A DNA stretch of 13,978 bases, taken from the NCBI GenBank assembly GCA_937927525.1, contig CALBDR010000039.1, positions 1-13,978 of the forward strand, read 5' to 3'. This document shows positions 7,426-13,978 of the stretch, one piece after another; positions within the stretch are counted from its first letter, which is position 1, and the number at the start of each line of letters is the position of its first letter. The DNA comes from an uncultured Candidatus Melainabacteria bacterium (lineage in GTDB: Bacteria > Cyanobacteriota > Vampirovibrionia > LMEP-6097). Made by a program: the position numbers and the translations under genes. The notes beneath the pieces were generated by a model that saw only the letters and a list, made by a program, of their open reading frames with translations, was not told the DNA's origin and made no database searches.

Positions 7426-9519
7426 TTAAACCAAATTCAACTGATCATAATAAGGCACAGTATCTTCTAAAACCTCTATTTTAGAAGCATCATCATCACC
7501 AGGAAGCTTCAAATCCAAACTCTTAGATGGTAGTTCTGCTTGAGACTGAATAAGACTTTTAATGCTATCTTTAGTTTCTTCATCTTCAGACACAGCTAAA
7601 AACTCATTCCATAACTGGATAGCTTTGTCTTTATCTTCTAAATGCCAATAACATAGACCTAGAACATAATAATTATCTAAAAAGTCAGGATTAAGTTTTA
7701 AAACCTTCTCATAGTATGTCAAAGCTTCTTTGAACTTTTTTTCAGACTGTAATAGTAAACCAAAGTTATAATTTGCCAAATAATCATCTGGATAATACTC
7801 TAATGCTCTAGCATAATAGTTTTCAGCTTCTTTATTTAAGGATAAAGCTTTAAAAGTATTTGCAGCACCTAAAATAGCTTCAAGATTTCTAGATTCTTTT
7901 TGAATAACAGTTTGATACTCAGCTAAAGCATCAAAATTGTTTTGAGTTTCCTTTAGAACACTAGCGAGCTTAAGACGTGACTTCTGAGTTTTGTCTAAGG
8001 CTACAGTCACTCTTAATTGTTCTATCGCTTCATCATAACGCTGCAAGTCAATTAACATATCGACATAAACTTGTCTTAATTTAAGATCACCAGGTTTATC
8101 TTTTAAAACATCTTGAAGAATCTTTTCAGCTTCTTCAAGCTTCTTGAGATCAAGCTTTACAGCGAGAAGATTTCTGTAAAGAGCATCTAACTTTCTGAAT
8201 TCCTTCAAAGCTTCTTCCTGACTAGCAAGAATGGTTTCTAAATTCTTCTCAGATTCAGTTAAATTTCCTTGAGATCTTTCAGCTAAAGCTAAATTAAAAA
8301 GAACGTCATTTTTAAACTCTGAATCAATTTTAGTTTCATTTTTCAAAATATCCTTATAGTGCTGAATCGCGACAGTATATTTCTCCAATGAGTGTTCAGA
8401 ACTAGCAAGTAAAAATAAAGATTCATAATCATTCGGTTTTAGCTGTAAAAGCTTCTCGAAATGTTTTTGAGCTAGTGCATAGTCACCTTTCTCAAAATAC
8501 AATCTAGCTAAGTTATATAAACTCTTAGTATCATCGGCATTCTTTTCTAAAGCTAAATTATAGTTAGTCACAGCTTCATCGGTATCCCCTGATTTCTGAA
8601 GAATATAAGCAGCCATATTATAATCCTCCACATAAAGGTAAGCATCAACTGCTTTTTGGGTTTCATCATTTAAGTAAAAAGTCTTAGCTAAAGCTCTATG
8701 CCAAACATCTTCGTTCTTTAAACGAATTGCGTTTTGATAATTATCAATCGCAGCATCAAAGTCTCCCGCTCTAGCATCTAAATAAGCTAGGTCTGCATAA
8801 ATATGTGGAACATTGGGATCTATCTCAGCAGCTTGCTTATAACTAGATCTAGCTTCATCAAACTGCTCTAGAGCAAGCCAAGAATCTGCCATATTCTTAT
8901 GGACTGCATAGTTATTTTCCTGGTACTTAAGAACATACTTATACTGCTCAATCGCAGCTACATAATTATCAGTCGATTGCAAAGCAGCTCCTAAATAACT
9001 TCTAGCTTTTAAATGGTCAGGATAAGCAAGAATAATTCTGTTAAATAACTCGATAGCTTCCTTAAAGTTTTTCTGCTGAAAATAAGTTAAAGCCAAATCA
9101 AAGCTAAGTAATGTATTATCCGGCTCTAAACGAACGGCTTTTTGTAAAAGTTCTAAAGCTTTCTCGTCTTCCCCGATTTGCTTTGCAGCTTTAGCTGTCA
9201 TTAATGACACTAAAGAATCTCCAGGAGCTATAGAATTAGCTTGTTTCAAATATGAGTATGCTTTTCTATAATTCTCTAACTTTTCATCATCAGTCTTAAA
9301 CTCTTTATTCATATATATGATTCCAAGCTTTGCTAATAAAGCTGGATCTTTTTTATTAAATCTATAGGCTTGAGCAAAATTATGAATAGCTGCGTCTATA
9401 TTCCCTACTTTCTCTGCCTGCACTGCCTGCTTATAAAATTTATTAAAAAGCTCAGTGTCTGAAGCTGCTGAGGCATTCAGGGTGAAACTTAAAAATACTA
9501 GTAAAATAATATATGGCAT
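7426..9519 (-). CDS. Exported TPR repeat protein
   Basis: This 697-aa protein has an N-terminal signal peptide (hydrophobic residues 3-13, then a small-residue ASA cleavage region near 17-20). After it comes an almost unbroken run of about 17-18 tetratricopeptide repeats of roughly 34 residues. The TPR signature 'A..L...Y...G....A...Y..AL...P' is repeated throughout; clear examples are A-L-E-L-L-Q-K-A-V-R-L-E-P, A-I-E-Q-Y-K-Y-V-L-K and A-L-T-Y-Y-E-K-V-L-K-L-N-P. A short acidic tail without repeats ends the protein. TPR solenoids are protein-binding scaffolds; an exported one in a diderm cell could serve envelope assembly, secretion or polysaccharide export, but no partner is shown. ATG at 9517-9519 is chosen because it places the signal peptide at the very start. 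It is divergent from the dehydrogenase gene and heads a probable operon with tyrS. Confidence 0.9.
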   Translation of the reverse strand: MPYIILLVFLSFTLNASAASDTELFNKFYKQAVQAEKVGNIDAAIHNFAQAYRFNKKDPALLAKLGIIYMNKEFKTDDEKLENYRKAYSYLKQANSIAPGDSLVSLMTAKAAKQIGEDEKALELLQKAVRLEPDNTLLSFDLALTYFQQKNFKEAIELFNRIILAYPDHLKARSYLGAALQSTDNYVAAIEQYKYVLKYQENNYAVHKNMADSWLALEQFDEARSSYKQAAEIDPNVPHIYADLAYLDARAGDFDAAIDNYQNAIRLKNEDVWHRALAKTFYLNDETQKAVDAYLYVEDYNMAAYILQKSGDTDEAVTNYNLALEKNADDTKSLYNLARLYFEKGDYALAQKHFEKLLQLKPNDYESLFLLASSEHSLEKYTVAIQHYKDILKNETKIDSEFKNDVLFNLALAERSQGNLTESEKNLETILASQEEALKEFRKLDALYRNLLAVKLDLKKLEEAEKILQDVLKDKPGDLKLRQVYVDMLIDLQRYDEAIEQLRVTVALDKTQKSRLKLASVLKETQNNFDALAEYQTVIQKESRNLEAILGAANTFKALSLNKEAENYYARALEYYPDDYLANYNFGLLLQSEKKFKEALTYYEKVLKLNPDFLDNYYVLGLCYWHLEDKDKAIQLWNEFLAVSEDEETKDSIKSLIQSQAELPSKSLDLKLPGDDDASKIEVLEDTVPYYDQLNLV

Positions 9520-9534
9520 TTGTGTTTATACTTA

Positions 9535-9564
9535 ATTATATCGCTTCTGCAATTTTTAAGTAAA
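9535..9564 (-). promoter_or_regulatory. Putative sigma70-type promoter of the TPR-tyrS operon
   Basis: On the minus strand a perfect -10 box TATAAT (9540 down to 9535) is preceded, after an 18-nt spacer, by TTTACT (9564 down to 9559), which matches the -35 consensus at four positions. Transcription would start near 9528, leaving about 9 nt before the ATG at 9519. The message would then have almost no leader and no room for a Shine-Dalgarno. Confidence 0.5.
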
Positions 9565-9567
9565 AGA

Positions 9568-9580
9568 GGATATGGTATCC
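9568..9580. promoter_or_regulatory. Short dyad in the divergent promoter region, possible operator
   Basis: GGATA (9568-9572), TGG, TATCC (9576-9580) is a perfect 5-bp inverted repeat. It sits between the divergent TPR and dehydrogenase genes, just upstream of the putative TPR promoter and 44 nt before the dehydrogenase ATG. The spacing and symmetry would suit a regulator binding site, such as that of the nearby LysR-type protein. It is short enough to be chance. Confidence 0.25.
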
Positions 9581-9623
9581 CTATTTATAAAGGACGACTA
9601 AGAGAGAAAAAAGTTTCAAAATT

Positions 9624-10655
9624 ATGAAAAGTATTTTATTTTACGGACCAGAAGATGTTAGATATGAAGAAATAGATAAACCTAGTCCAAGAAAAGGTGA
9701 AGTCCTAGTAAAAATTAAATATGCAGCCACAGGCGGTACTGATCTTAAAACCTATTTACGAGGACACCCTCGTATTATTAAAGAGATTCCCTCCAGATTT
9801 GGCTATGAATTAGTAGGGGAGATAGAAGAAATAGGGACAGATGTAGAAGGCTTTAAGATCGGGGACAGCGTAGTCCCTGCTAATACTGCACCTTGCTATA
9901 AGTGCTTTTTTTGTAAAAAAGAAGAGTATTCCTTATGTGAAAACTTAGAATTCTTAAATGGCTCATTCTCTCAGTACATAGTAATTCCAGAAAATATTGT
10001 TAAACATAACCTCTATAAACTAAAAGCTGAAGCTGATATTAAAACAGCTGTAATGACTCAAACCTTAGCTGTAGCTCTCCACGGTTATGAAAGATCAAAT
10101 ATTAAAGATGGTGACTTTGTCACAGTTTATGGCTTAGGTGCGATAGGACAATCGTTTATTAAGCTTGCTAAAAAACTTAACAATGTTAATGTAATCGCCC
10201 TAGGTAGATCTAAACAAAAATTGGATTTAGCAAAAAACAATGGTGCTGATTTCGTTATAGATATAAATAATTTAGATGGGACAGCTATCGAATCTAAAAT
10301 AAAAGAAATTTGTCCATATGGCAGCGATGTAGTAATTGAAGCTGTAGGCAAAGAAGAAGCCTGGCAGAATTGCATTAATCTAGTGAGACCAGGTGGTCTA
10401 ATAAATTATTTCGGTGGTTGCAGGAAAGGCACAAAGATAGAATTAGACACCTATAGAGTGCACTATGAGGAAATTAAAATTATCGGAGTTTTTCATCATA
10501 GCCCAAAATATATGCGATCGGCTCTAAGAATGATTGAAAACTGTGAAATCGATATGTCTGACTTAATTTCTGAAGAAATAAGATTAAAAGATTTTAAAAC
10601 TGCTATGGAAAAACATAGTGAAGGAAAGGTGATTAAAATCTTGATAAAAATTTAA
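9624..10655 (+). CDS. Zinc-type medium-chain dehydrogenase/reductase with altered catalytic zinc site
   Basis: This 343-aa protein has the two-domain fold of the sorbitol/threonine dehydrogenase group of alcohol dehydrogenases. The Rossmann nucleotide-binding motif GLGAIG is at 170-175. The structural-zinc cysteines C91, C94, C97 and C105 are all present in the usual C-x2-C-x2-C-x7-C spacing. A conserved C-terminal block, LDTYRVHYEE...GVFHHSP, marks a subfamily of uncharacterised zinc-binding dehydrogenases. The three usual catalytic-zinc ligands are replaced: the Cys of CGTD is G37 (GGTD), the His of GHE is Y61 (GYE), and the Glu of EPLA is Q146 (QTLA). It may still bind NAD(P) but use zinc-free chemistry, as quinone oxidoreductases do, or act on an unusual substrate. 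ATG at 9624 begins a normal MDR N-terminus. The lysR gene follows on the same strand. Confidence 0.88.
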   Translation: MKSILFYGPEDVRYEEIDKPSPRKGEVLVKIKYAATGGTDLKTYLRGHPRIIKEIPSRFGYELVGEIEEIGTDVEGFKIGDSVVPANTAPCYKCFFCKKEEYSLCENLEFLNGSFSQYIVIPENIVKHNLYKLKAEADIKTAVMTQTLAVALHGYERSNIKDGDFVTVYGLGAIGQSFIKLAKKLNNVNVIALGRSKQKLDLAKNNGADFVIDINNLDGTAIESKIKEICPYGSDVVIEAVGKEEAWQNCINLVRPGGLINYFGGCRKGTKIELDTYRVHYEEIKIIGVFHHSPKYMRSALRMIENCEIDMSDLISEEIRLKDFKTAMEKHSEGKVIKILIKI

Positions 10656-10665
10656 ACAAATTTTT
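10646..10665 (+). terminator. Weak AT-only hairpin over the dehydrogenase stop codon
   Basis: AAAAATTT (10646-10653), loop AAAC, AAATTTTT (10658-10665) forms an 8-bp hairpin that includes the TAA stop at 10653-10655 and ends in five T. The stem has no G-C pair, so termination would be weak at best. Confidence 0.25.
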
Positions 10666-10688
10666 CGAACATCTGACTTGAGAATTTA

Positions 10689-10730
10689 GTAGAATGATCT
10701 ACCTAAACGTTAATCTTTAAAAACACGTTT
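10689..10730 (+). promoter_or_regulatory. Two dyads upstream of lysR, possible operator region
   Basis: GTAGA-ATGA-TCTAC (10689-10702) is a 5-bp inverted repeat. AAACGT (10705-10710) and ACGTTT (10725-10730) form a second one with a 14-nt spacer. Both lie 35-76 nt before the lysR ATG. LysR-type proteins usually regulate themselves through interrupted dyads, so autoregulation is plausible, but no confident -35/-10 pair is seen nearby. Confidence 0.3.
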
Positions 10731-10764
10731 CACCGGGCTTCCAAAGCTGCAGGTCCATTAAACC

Positions 10765-11622
10765 ATGACAATAACACACGAAGAATTAGAAACCTTAGTT
10801 AGCATAGTTGAAGAAGGTAGTTTCAGAGCGGCATCTGAAAAGTTAATGAAAGCTCAATCAGCTGTAAGCTACGCAATTAAAAATTTAGAAACAGATCTAG
10901 GAGTAAGTTTATTTGATAGAACTTTCTACAGACCTAAATTAACAGCTGAAGGTGAAACTATTTACCAGAAAGCACTTCAGATTCTAAACTTAACATCTGA
11001 ACTTCAGTCATTAAGTAAAACATTCTCTGATGGTATTGAAGCTAAAATCAGATTAGCTGCTGATTTAATCGCTCCATCTGAAGAAATAATTACTGCTCTA
11101 AAATCATTTACTGATGAGTTTCCTGATACATATGTAGATTTATGTTTCGATTACTCAGATTCTTTAATTGATAAATTAAACTCAGAAACTGCTGACATAG
11201 TTATTTGTAGTAAAAGCTCTAGTAAAGTCCAATTCAAAAGTGAACTAATCAAAGCTATTAATTTCTACCCAGTAGCTGCCGCTAGTCACCCACTTCTAAA
11301 AAGAAAGTCTAAATTAGAAGATATCGATGCACATAACTTAATCCTAGTAGATAACGTTCAAGACGGCTTAAAAGCTAGTATCTATGAAAGTTCTAAAAAG
11401 TGGATAGTTAAAGACTTCCAAACAAAAAAACAAATGATCTTAAATGGCTTAGGCTGGGGCTATCTTCCAGAATACGCTATCAAAGAAGAACTTGCGAGTG
11501 GAGATATTAAGAAAATTAAACAGTTAGATACTGTAAAAGAAAATATCTACTTAATTTATCCTAAAGTGAAAGCTGACGGAAAAGCGCTTAAGTTTCTTAG
11601 AACTAAGCTTTTGGGGCAGTGA
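10765..11622 (+). CDS. LysR-type transcriptional regulator
   Basis: This 285-aa protein has the classic LysR architecture. An N-terminal winged helix-turn-helix spans residues 3-65, with the typical sequence SFRAASEKLMKAQSAVSYAI followed by LE..LGVSLFDR and LTAEG. A linker helix (about 66-88) and a periplasmic-binding-like effector domain (about 90-280) follow. The length is slightly short but normal. LysR proteins are usually tetramers that respond to a small metabolite and control a neighbouring gene plus themselves. Here the gene is co-directional with, and 109 nt downstream of, the dehydrogenase, which is the most likely target if it acts locally; the effector cannot be read from sequence. 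An AGG at 10751-10753 may be a weak ribosome site. The stop is TGA, showing that TGA is a stop in this organism. Confidence 0.93.
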   Translation: MTITHEELETLVSIVEEGSFRAASEKLMKAQSAVSYAIKNLETDLGVSLFDRTFYRPKLTAEGETIYQKALQILNLTSELQSLSKTFSDGIEAKIRLAADLIAPSEEIITALKSFTDEFPDTYVDLCFDYSDSLIDKLNSETADIVICSKSSSKVQFKSELIKAINFYPVAAASHPLLKRKSKLEDIDAHNLILVDNVQDGLKASIYESSKKWIVKDFQTKKQMILNGLGWGYLPEYAIKEELASGDIKKIKQLDTVKENIYLIYPKVKADGKALKFLRTKLLGQ

Positions 11623-11680
11623 TCCATATCTTGATGCTGTCAACTAGTAAAAATATTAAGCAGTGAATCTACTAACTTTA

Positions 11681-11709
11681 TTGATTGCTAACATTAATTA
11701 ATCTATACT
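11681..11709 (+). promoter_or_regulatory. Sigma70-type promoter for the small ORF and ClpP-like gene
   Basis: TTGATT (11681-11686), an exact 17-nt spacer, and TATACT (11704-11709) make the best-formed promoter seen in the window. Transcription would start near 11716, about 20 nt before the ATG of the 51-codon ORF; a short GGG (11721-11723) follows. Confidence 0.6.
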
Positions 11710-11735
11710 TAAACTTATTAGGGTAAGTAAATAAT

Positions 11736-11891
11736 ATGTCTAAGCTTAAGGAAGTAACTAAAGAAGCAAAGAAAATGTTAAAAGATAAGATGGCTTCTTT
11801 TAAAGTTAAAGAAAAAAATAGCTCCAAATTTTTTGAGAATTATGAGCAAATAATTTCTAAGAAAATTAACCGTACTAATAATAAAAAATAA
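11736..11891 (+). CDS. Small lysine-rich ORF, 51 aa, translationally coupled to the next gene
   Basis: ATG at 11736 opens 51 codons ending in TAA at 11889-11891. The A of that stop is the first base of the next gene's ATG (TAATG), the usual arrangement for coupled translation. A good promoter lies 27 nt upstream. The product is very basic: about a third of residues are Lys, and the start, MSKLKEVTKEAKKMLKDKM, is likely an amphipathic helix. A short aromatic patch (KFFENYEQ, about 31-38) is followed by a Lys/Asn-rich tail. No signal peptide, Cys pair or known domain is recognisable. It could be a partner or adaptor of the ClpP-like protein, or a leader ORF that delivers ribosomes to it. I do not recognise a family. 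Confidence 0.55.
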   Translation: MSKLKEVTKEAKKMLKDKMASFKVKEKNSSKFFENYEQIISKKINRTNNKK

Positions 11892-12511
11892 TGCCAACTT
11901 TCGATCAATGGTTTGATTACTTAAGTGAACATAAAGACACTACACCTCTAAGCCTTGTTTTTGAATTATCTACTACACTTGCTGAATATTTTGATTCTGA
12001 TGTTATAGGATATTTTTCAGGCTTTGAATCACAAAATTCAAAAGAGCCAAATAAAACTATAATTTCAGATGCTGACCTTCAAGGCTTTATGACCTGCGTA
12101 AATGGTCTGTCTAAAAAAGATAAAGATTTGATATTAATTCTTCATACACCTGGAGGTGTAGTCGAATCTGCAAAAAGAATTGTTAGCTATTTACGAAGAA
12201 TATTTAAAAAAAGAATTATTACAGTAGTTCCAAGATCTGCTTTTAGCAAAGAACTTCTTGAAAATCCTAATTTAGCTAGTTTTTGGAGTCCTCGCTTAAC
12301 AATGCTTGCCCCTGGCTATATTAATCAGGTAAATAACATATGCACACATATGGAGAAAGATTTAATACAAATCTTGGGAAACTATATGTTTAAAGACAAC
12401 CTAAATCCAAAAATAATACTGAGTATTTATCATTTAATGTCAATTATATTTAACACTTCCAGCACACATAAGATTATTTTTAATAGTAAAGAAAAAATAT
12501 TTGCCTGCTAG
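11891..12511 (+). CDS. Shortened ClpP-like protein (serine dehydrogenase proteinase family), probably inactive or decaying
   Basis: The 206-aa product resembles the SDH_sah (former DUF114) family of ClpP/crotonase-fold serine proteases through DADLQGFMTCVNGL (59-72), the strand-turn DLILILHTPGG (79-89), and a YLRRIF.KRIITVVPRSAFS segment ending at residue 119. In relatives, as I recall the family, this Ser is followed by AGT-M-I-A and a GPIDPQ motif. Here the sequence passes straight to KELLENPN..FW..RL, which normally comes some 45 or more residues later. The catalytic core around the nucleophile Ser and the Asp appears deleted in frame at about nt 12247. The C-terminus is also short: THKIIFNSKEKIF resembles the His-bearing region, then TAG at 12509. 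The frame stays open for 41 codons past that stop, without recognisable similarity. It could be a pseudogene or a retained non-catalytic subunit. A real promoter and coupling upstream argue that expression was recently intact. Confidence 0.6.
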   Translation: MPTFDQWFDYLSEHKDTTPLSLVFELSTTLAEYFDSDVIGYFSGFESQNSKEPNKTIISDADLQGFMTCVNGLSKKDKDLILILHTPGGVVESAKRIVSYLRRIFKKRIITVVPRSAFSKELLENPNLASFWSPRLTMLAPGYINQVNNICTHMEKDLIQILGNYMFKDNLNPKIILSIYHLMSIIFNTSSTHKIIFNSKEKIFAC

Positions 12512-12663
12512 AAACTTGCATTCAAACACTCTACTGTCACACTGAGACCAAACAAAGACAAAAGCAAAACTGTAATAAAACTAAAAATTTTTCAAAAGAA
12601 AGTTTATGTTGTTATACGCAGTAAATTATTTTCCTAAGTAATATTTTGAATACTAGTAGCTTG
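12512..12663. other. Convergent intergenic spacer, no gene recognised
   Basis: The 152-nt spacer lies between the ClpP-like gene and the stop of the glycosyltransferase gene, which faces it. The frame of the ClpP-like gene remains open here to TAA at 12635-12637, which may be a remnant of its lost C-terminus. The perfect 8-bp palindrome TACTAGTA (12651-12658) is too short to interpret. No convincing terminator hairpin with a T-run was found. Confidence 0.4.
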
Positions 12664-13977
12664 CTAAACTCCATGCTGAGTTCGCTGCCACGTCCCTACC
12701 GTCCGGCTAAATAAAATTTTTCTATAAGTAACAATAATCACAGCAAGCCAAATCCCGAAGAAATAATAATTAGTCTGAATAGCTTTCCAAGCGGCTTTCA
12801 GCGAAGGGTAGTTTTTATACAACTTCAAACCATTGTATTGATTAAGGAACATAGTGAAACCTAAAAATATACTAGTTAACATCAGGAAACTAATATAAGT
12901 TTCTCTTCCAGAGAAGTATCTAATGAATTCATAAATAATATCTAAACTAATCCACAGTGGAATACTAAACTGAGAAAGGAATACAAAAGTGTCAAAAATT
13001 TGATTTAAGGTTAGATTACCAGGCTTCATTATCTGTAAAAAATAATTTAGATAACGACGCATGCTTCCTTCTGCCCAGCGACGGCGTTGTTTAATTAATC
13101 CTTCGAAAGTAGGTACACCTTCCTCATAAACTTTAGTCTCTGGGCTAAACCTAATGTCCCAACCATTTACATGTAAACAAGTAGATAAATCTAAATCATC
13201 AGTTATAGTTTCTTCATTCCAGCCACCGACATGATTTAAGGTTTCTCTTTTAATAAGCTCACCATTACCACGAAGTTCTACTGAGCCACGAATACTGTCA
13301 CGCCCCATTTGAAAGTATGTATCCATAGCGTATTCATTAAACTGACACTCGACTAAAAAGTTACGCTCGGGATTAGAGATTACTTTCTGAGCCTGTGCAG
13401 CACCTACTAATGGATCATTTAAATAAGGAATAATCTTCTCAAAGAAATCCATATCAACTCTAGCATCCGCATCAAAAACACAAATCACCTCAGAATCAGA
13501 CATAGAGAGAGCGTCATTTAAAGCTGCTGCTTTACCAGGAGCAGCATGATCTGGTCTATCTATAACTATGATTCTATTAGGATACTTAGCTGCAACATCA
13601 CGCATTATGTCAGCTGTAGCATCTTTACTTCGATCACTGATCGCATAAACCTTATAGTCATCATATTCTAAAGCCATCATATGCTCTAAAGTCTGACCAA
13701 TAACTGATTCTTCATTATGCGCTGAGATAAAAATATCTATAGATGGTTTAAAAACTTCTTTATGATCTAAGTTTGATCTCGGCTTCTTTCTTCTGTGTGA
13801 CTGAGCAATGTACATAAACATAGAATGAGAAAACATTAGTATTAGAAGTAAAGCAAGTATAACTAAAGCAACATTTGCTGGAAGTAAATCTAAGAATTTC
13901 TGTGGTAAAAACTCTTCAAGTGCAGTAATAATTCCCCATATACTAGCTATAATTCCAAAAAGTAGAACTCTTTCACG
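12664..13977 (-). CDS. Membrane glycosyltransferase family 2 (polysaccharide synthase-like), 5' end outside window
   Basis: The reading frame runs from TAG at 12664-12666 to the right edge without a stop, about 437 visible residues. An internal Met at 13834-13836 is not the start: upstream codons encode two more hydrophobic segments (about 13915-13968 and 13821-13880) that fit N-terminal membrane helices. Counting from that Met, the GT2 catalytic motifs are SAHNEE (39-43 region), the metal- and UDP-binding DAD (122-124), TDDLDL (212-217, the TED-like catalytic base motif) and QRRRW (250-254, the processive-synthase Q-x-x-R-W motif). Three or so membrane helices follow. This matches synthases such as PgaC/IcaA, cellulose synthase or hyaluronan synthase, which extend a beta-linked polysaccharide from nucleotide sugar at the inner membrane. 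The sugar cannot be told from sequence. The neighbouring operon partner would be to the right of the window. Confidence 0.9.
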   Translation of the reverse strand, partial: RERVLLFGIIASIWGIITALEEFLPQKFLDLLPANVALVILALLLILMFSHSMFMYIAQSHRRKKPRSNLDHKEVFKPSIDIFISAHNEESVIGQTLEHMMALEYDDYKVYAISDRSKDATADIMRDVAAKYPNRIIVIDRPDHAAPGKAAALNDALSMSDSEVICVFDADARVDMDFFEKIIPYLNDPLVGAAQAQKVISNPERNFLVECQFNEYAMDTYFQMGRDSIRGSVELRGNGELIKRETLNHVGGWNEETITDDLDLSTCLHVNGWDIRFSPETKVYEEGVPTFEGLIKQRRRWAEGSMRRYLNYFLQIMKPGNLTLNQIFDTFVFLSQFSIPLWISLDIIYEFIRYFSGRETYISFLMLTSIFLGFTMFLNQYNGLKLYKNYPSLKAAWKAIQTNYYFFGIWLAVIIVTYRKILFSRTVGTWQRTQHGV

Positions 13978-13978
13978 A

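Noticed and set aside
10127..10375. Minus-strand ORF inside the dehydrogenase gene
   Set aside because: It is a shadow of the Rossmann-domain coding sequence.
11623..11735. Search for a lysR terminator or RNA gene
   Set aside because: No hairpin with a T-run and no tRNA-like cloverleaf could be drawn; the only clear signal is the downstream promoter.

Overview
The window is strongly AT-rich, densely coded DNA from a bacterium that uses the standard bacterial code. TGA acts as a stop (lysR ends in TGA at 11620-11622) and Trp is TGG. Strong Shine-Dalgarno sequences are rare and TTG is used as a start at least once. A very long AsmA/YhdP-like protein and an exported TPR protein point to a diderm (Gram-negative-type) cell. 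The mix of genes would suit a non-photosynthetic relative of the Cyanobacteria (Melainabacteria/Vampirovibrionia type) or a similar AT-rich lineage. That placement is a guess from general familiarity, not something the sequence proves.

Layout. 1-2072 (+): the 3' part of a beta-propeller-like gene cut by the window edge, then hemW after a 10-nt gap. 2073-2261: a spacer filled by one large imperfect palindrome with a GC-rich tip. 2262-6128 (+): a 1288-aa AsmA/YhdP-like envelope protein. 6149-9519 (-): a TPR repeat protein with a signal peptide, followed by tyrS; tyrS converges on the AsmA-like gene with only 20 nt between them. 9520-9623: a divergent promoter region. 9624-10655 (+): a zinc-type medium-chain dehydrogenase whose catalytic zinc site is replaced. 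10765-11622 (+): a LysR-type regulator. 11681-12511 (+): a good sigma70-type promoter, a 51-codon lysine-rich ORF, and, overlapping by TAATG, a shortened ClpP-like (serine dehydrogenase proteinase family) gene that has lost its active-site segment and C-terminus. 12664 to the right edge (-): a membrane glycosyltransferase family 2 protein whose start lies outside the window. No stretch longer than 300 bases lacks a gene. I saw no tRNA, rRNA, CRISPR array, transposase or integrase.

How the genes fit together. Most of the window is housekeeping or cell envelope: heme trafficking or radical SAM chemistry (hemW), tRNA charging (tyrS), envelope lipid transport (AsmA-like), and polysaccharide synthesis (GT2). 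The dehydrogenase and the LysR gene are co-directional neighbours and could form a regulated metabolic unit. I see no defence or mobile system. The items most worth a second look are the palindromic element at 2096-2241, the dehydrogenase that keeps its structural zinc site but lacks all three usual catalytic zinc ligands, and the coupled pair of a tiny basic ORF and a ClpP-like remnant at 11736-12511.
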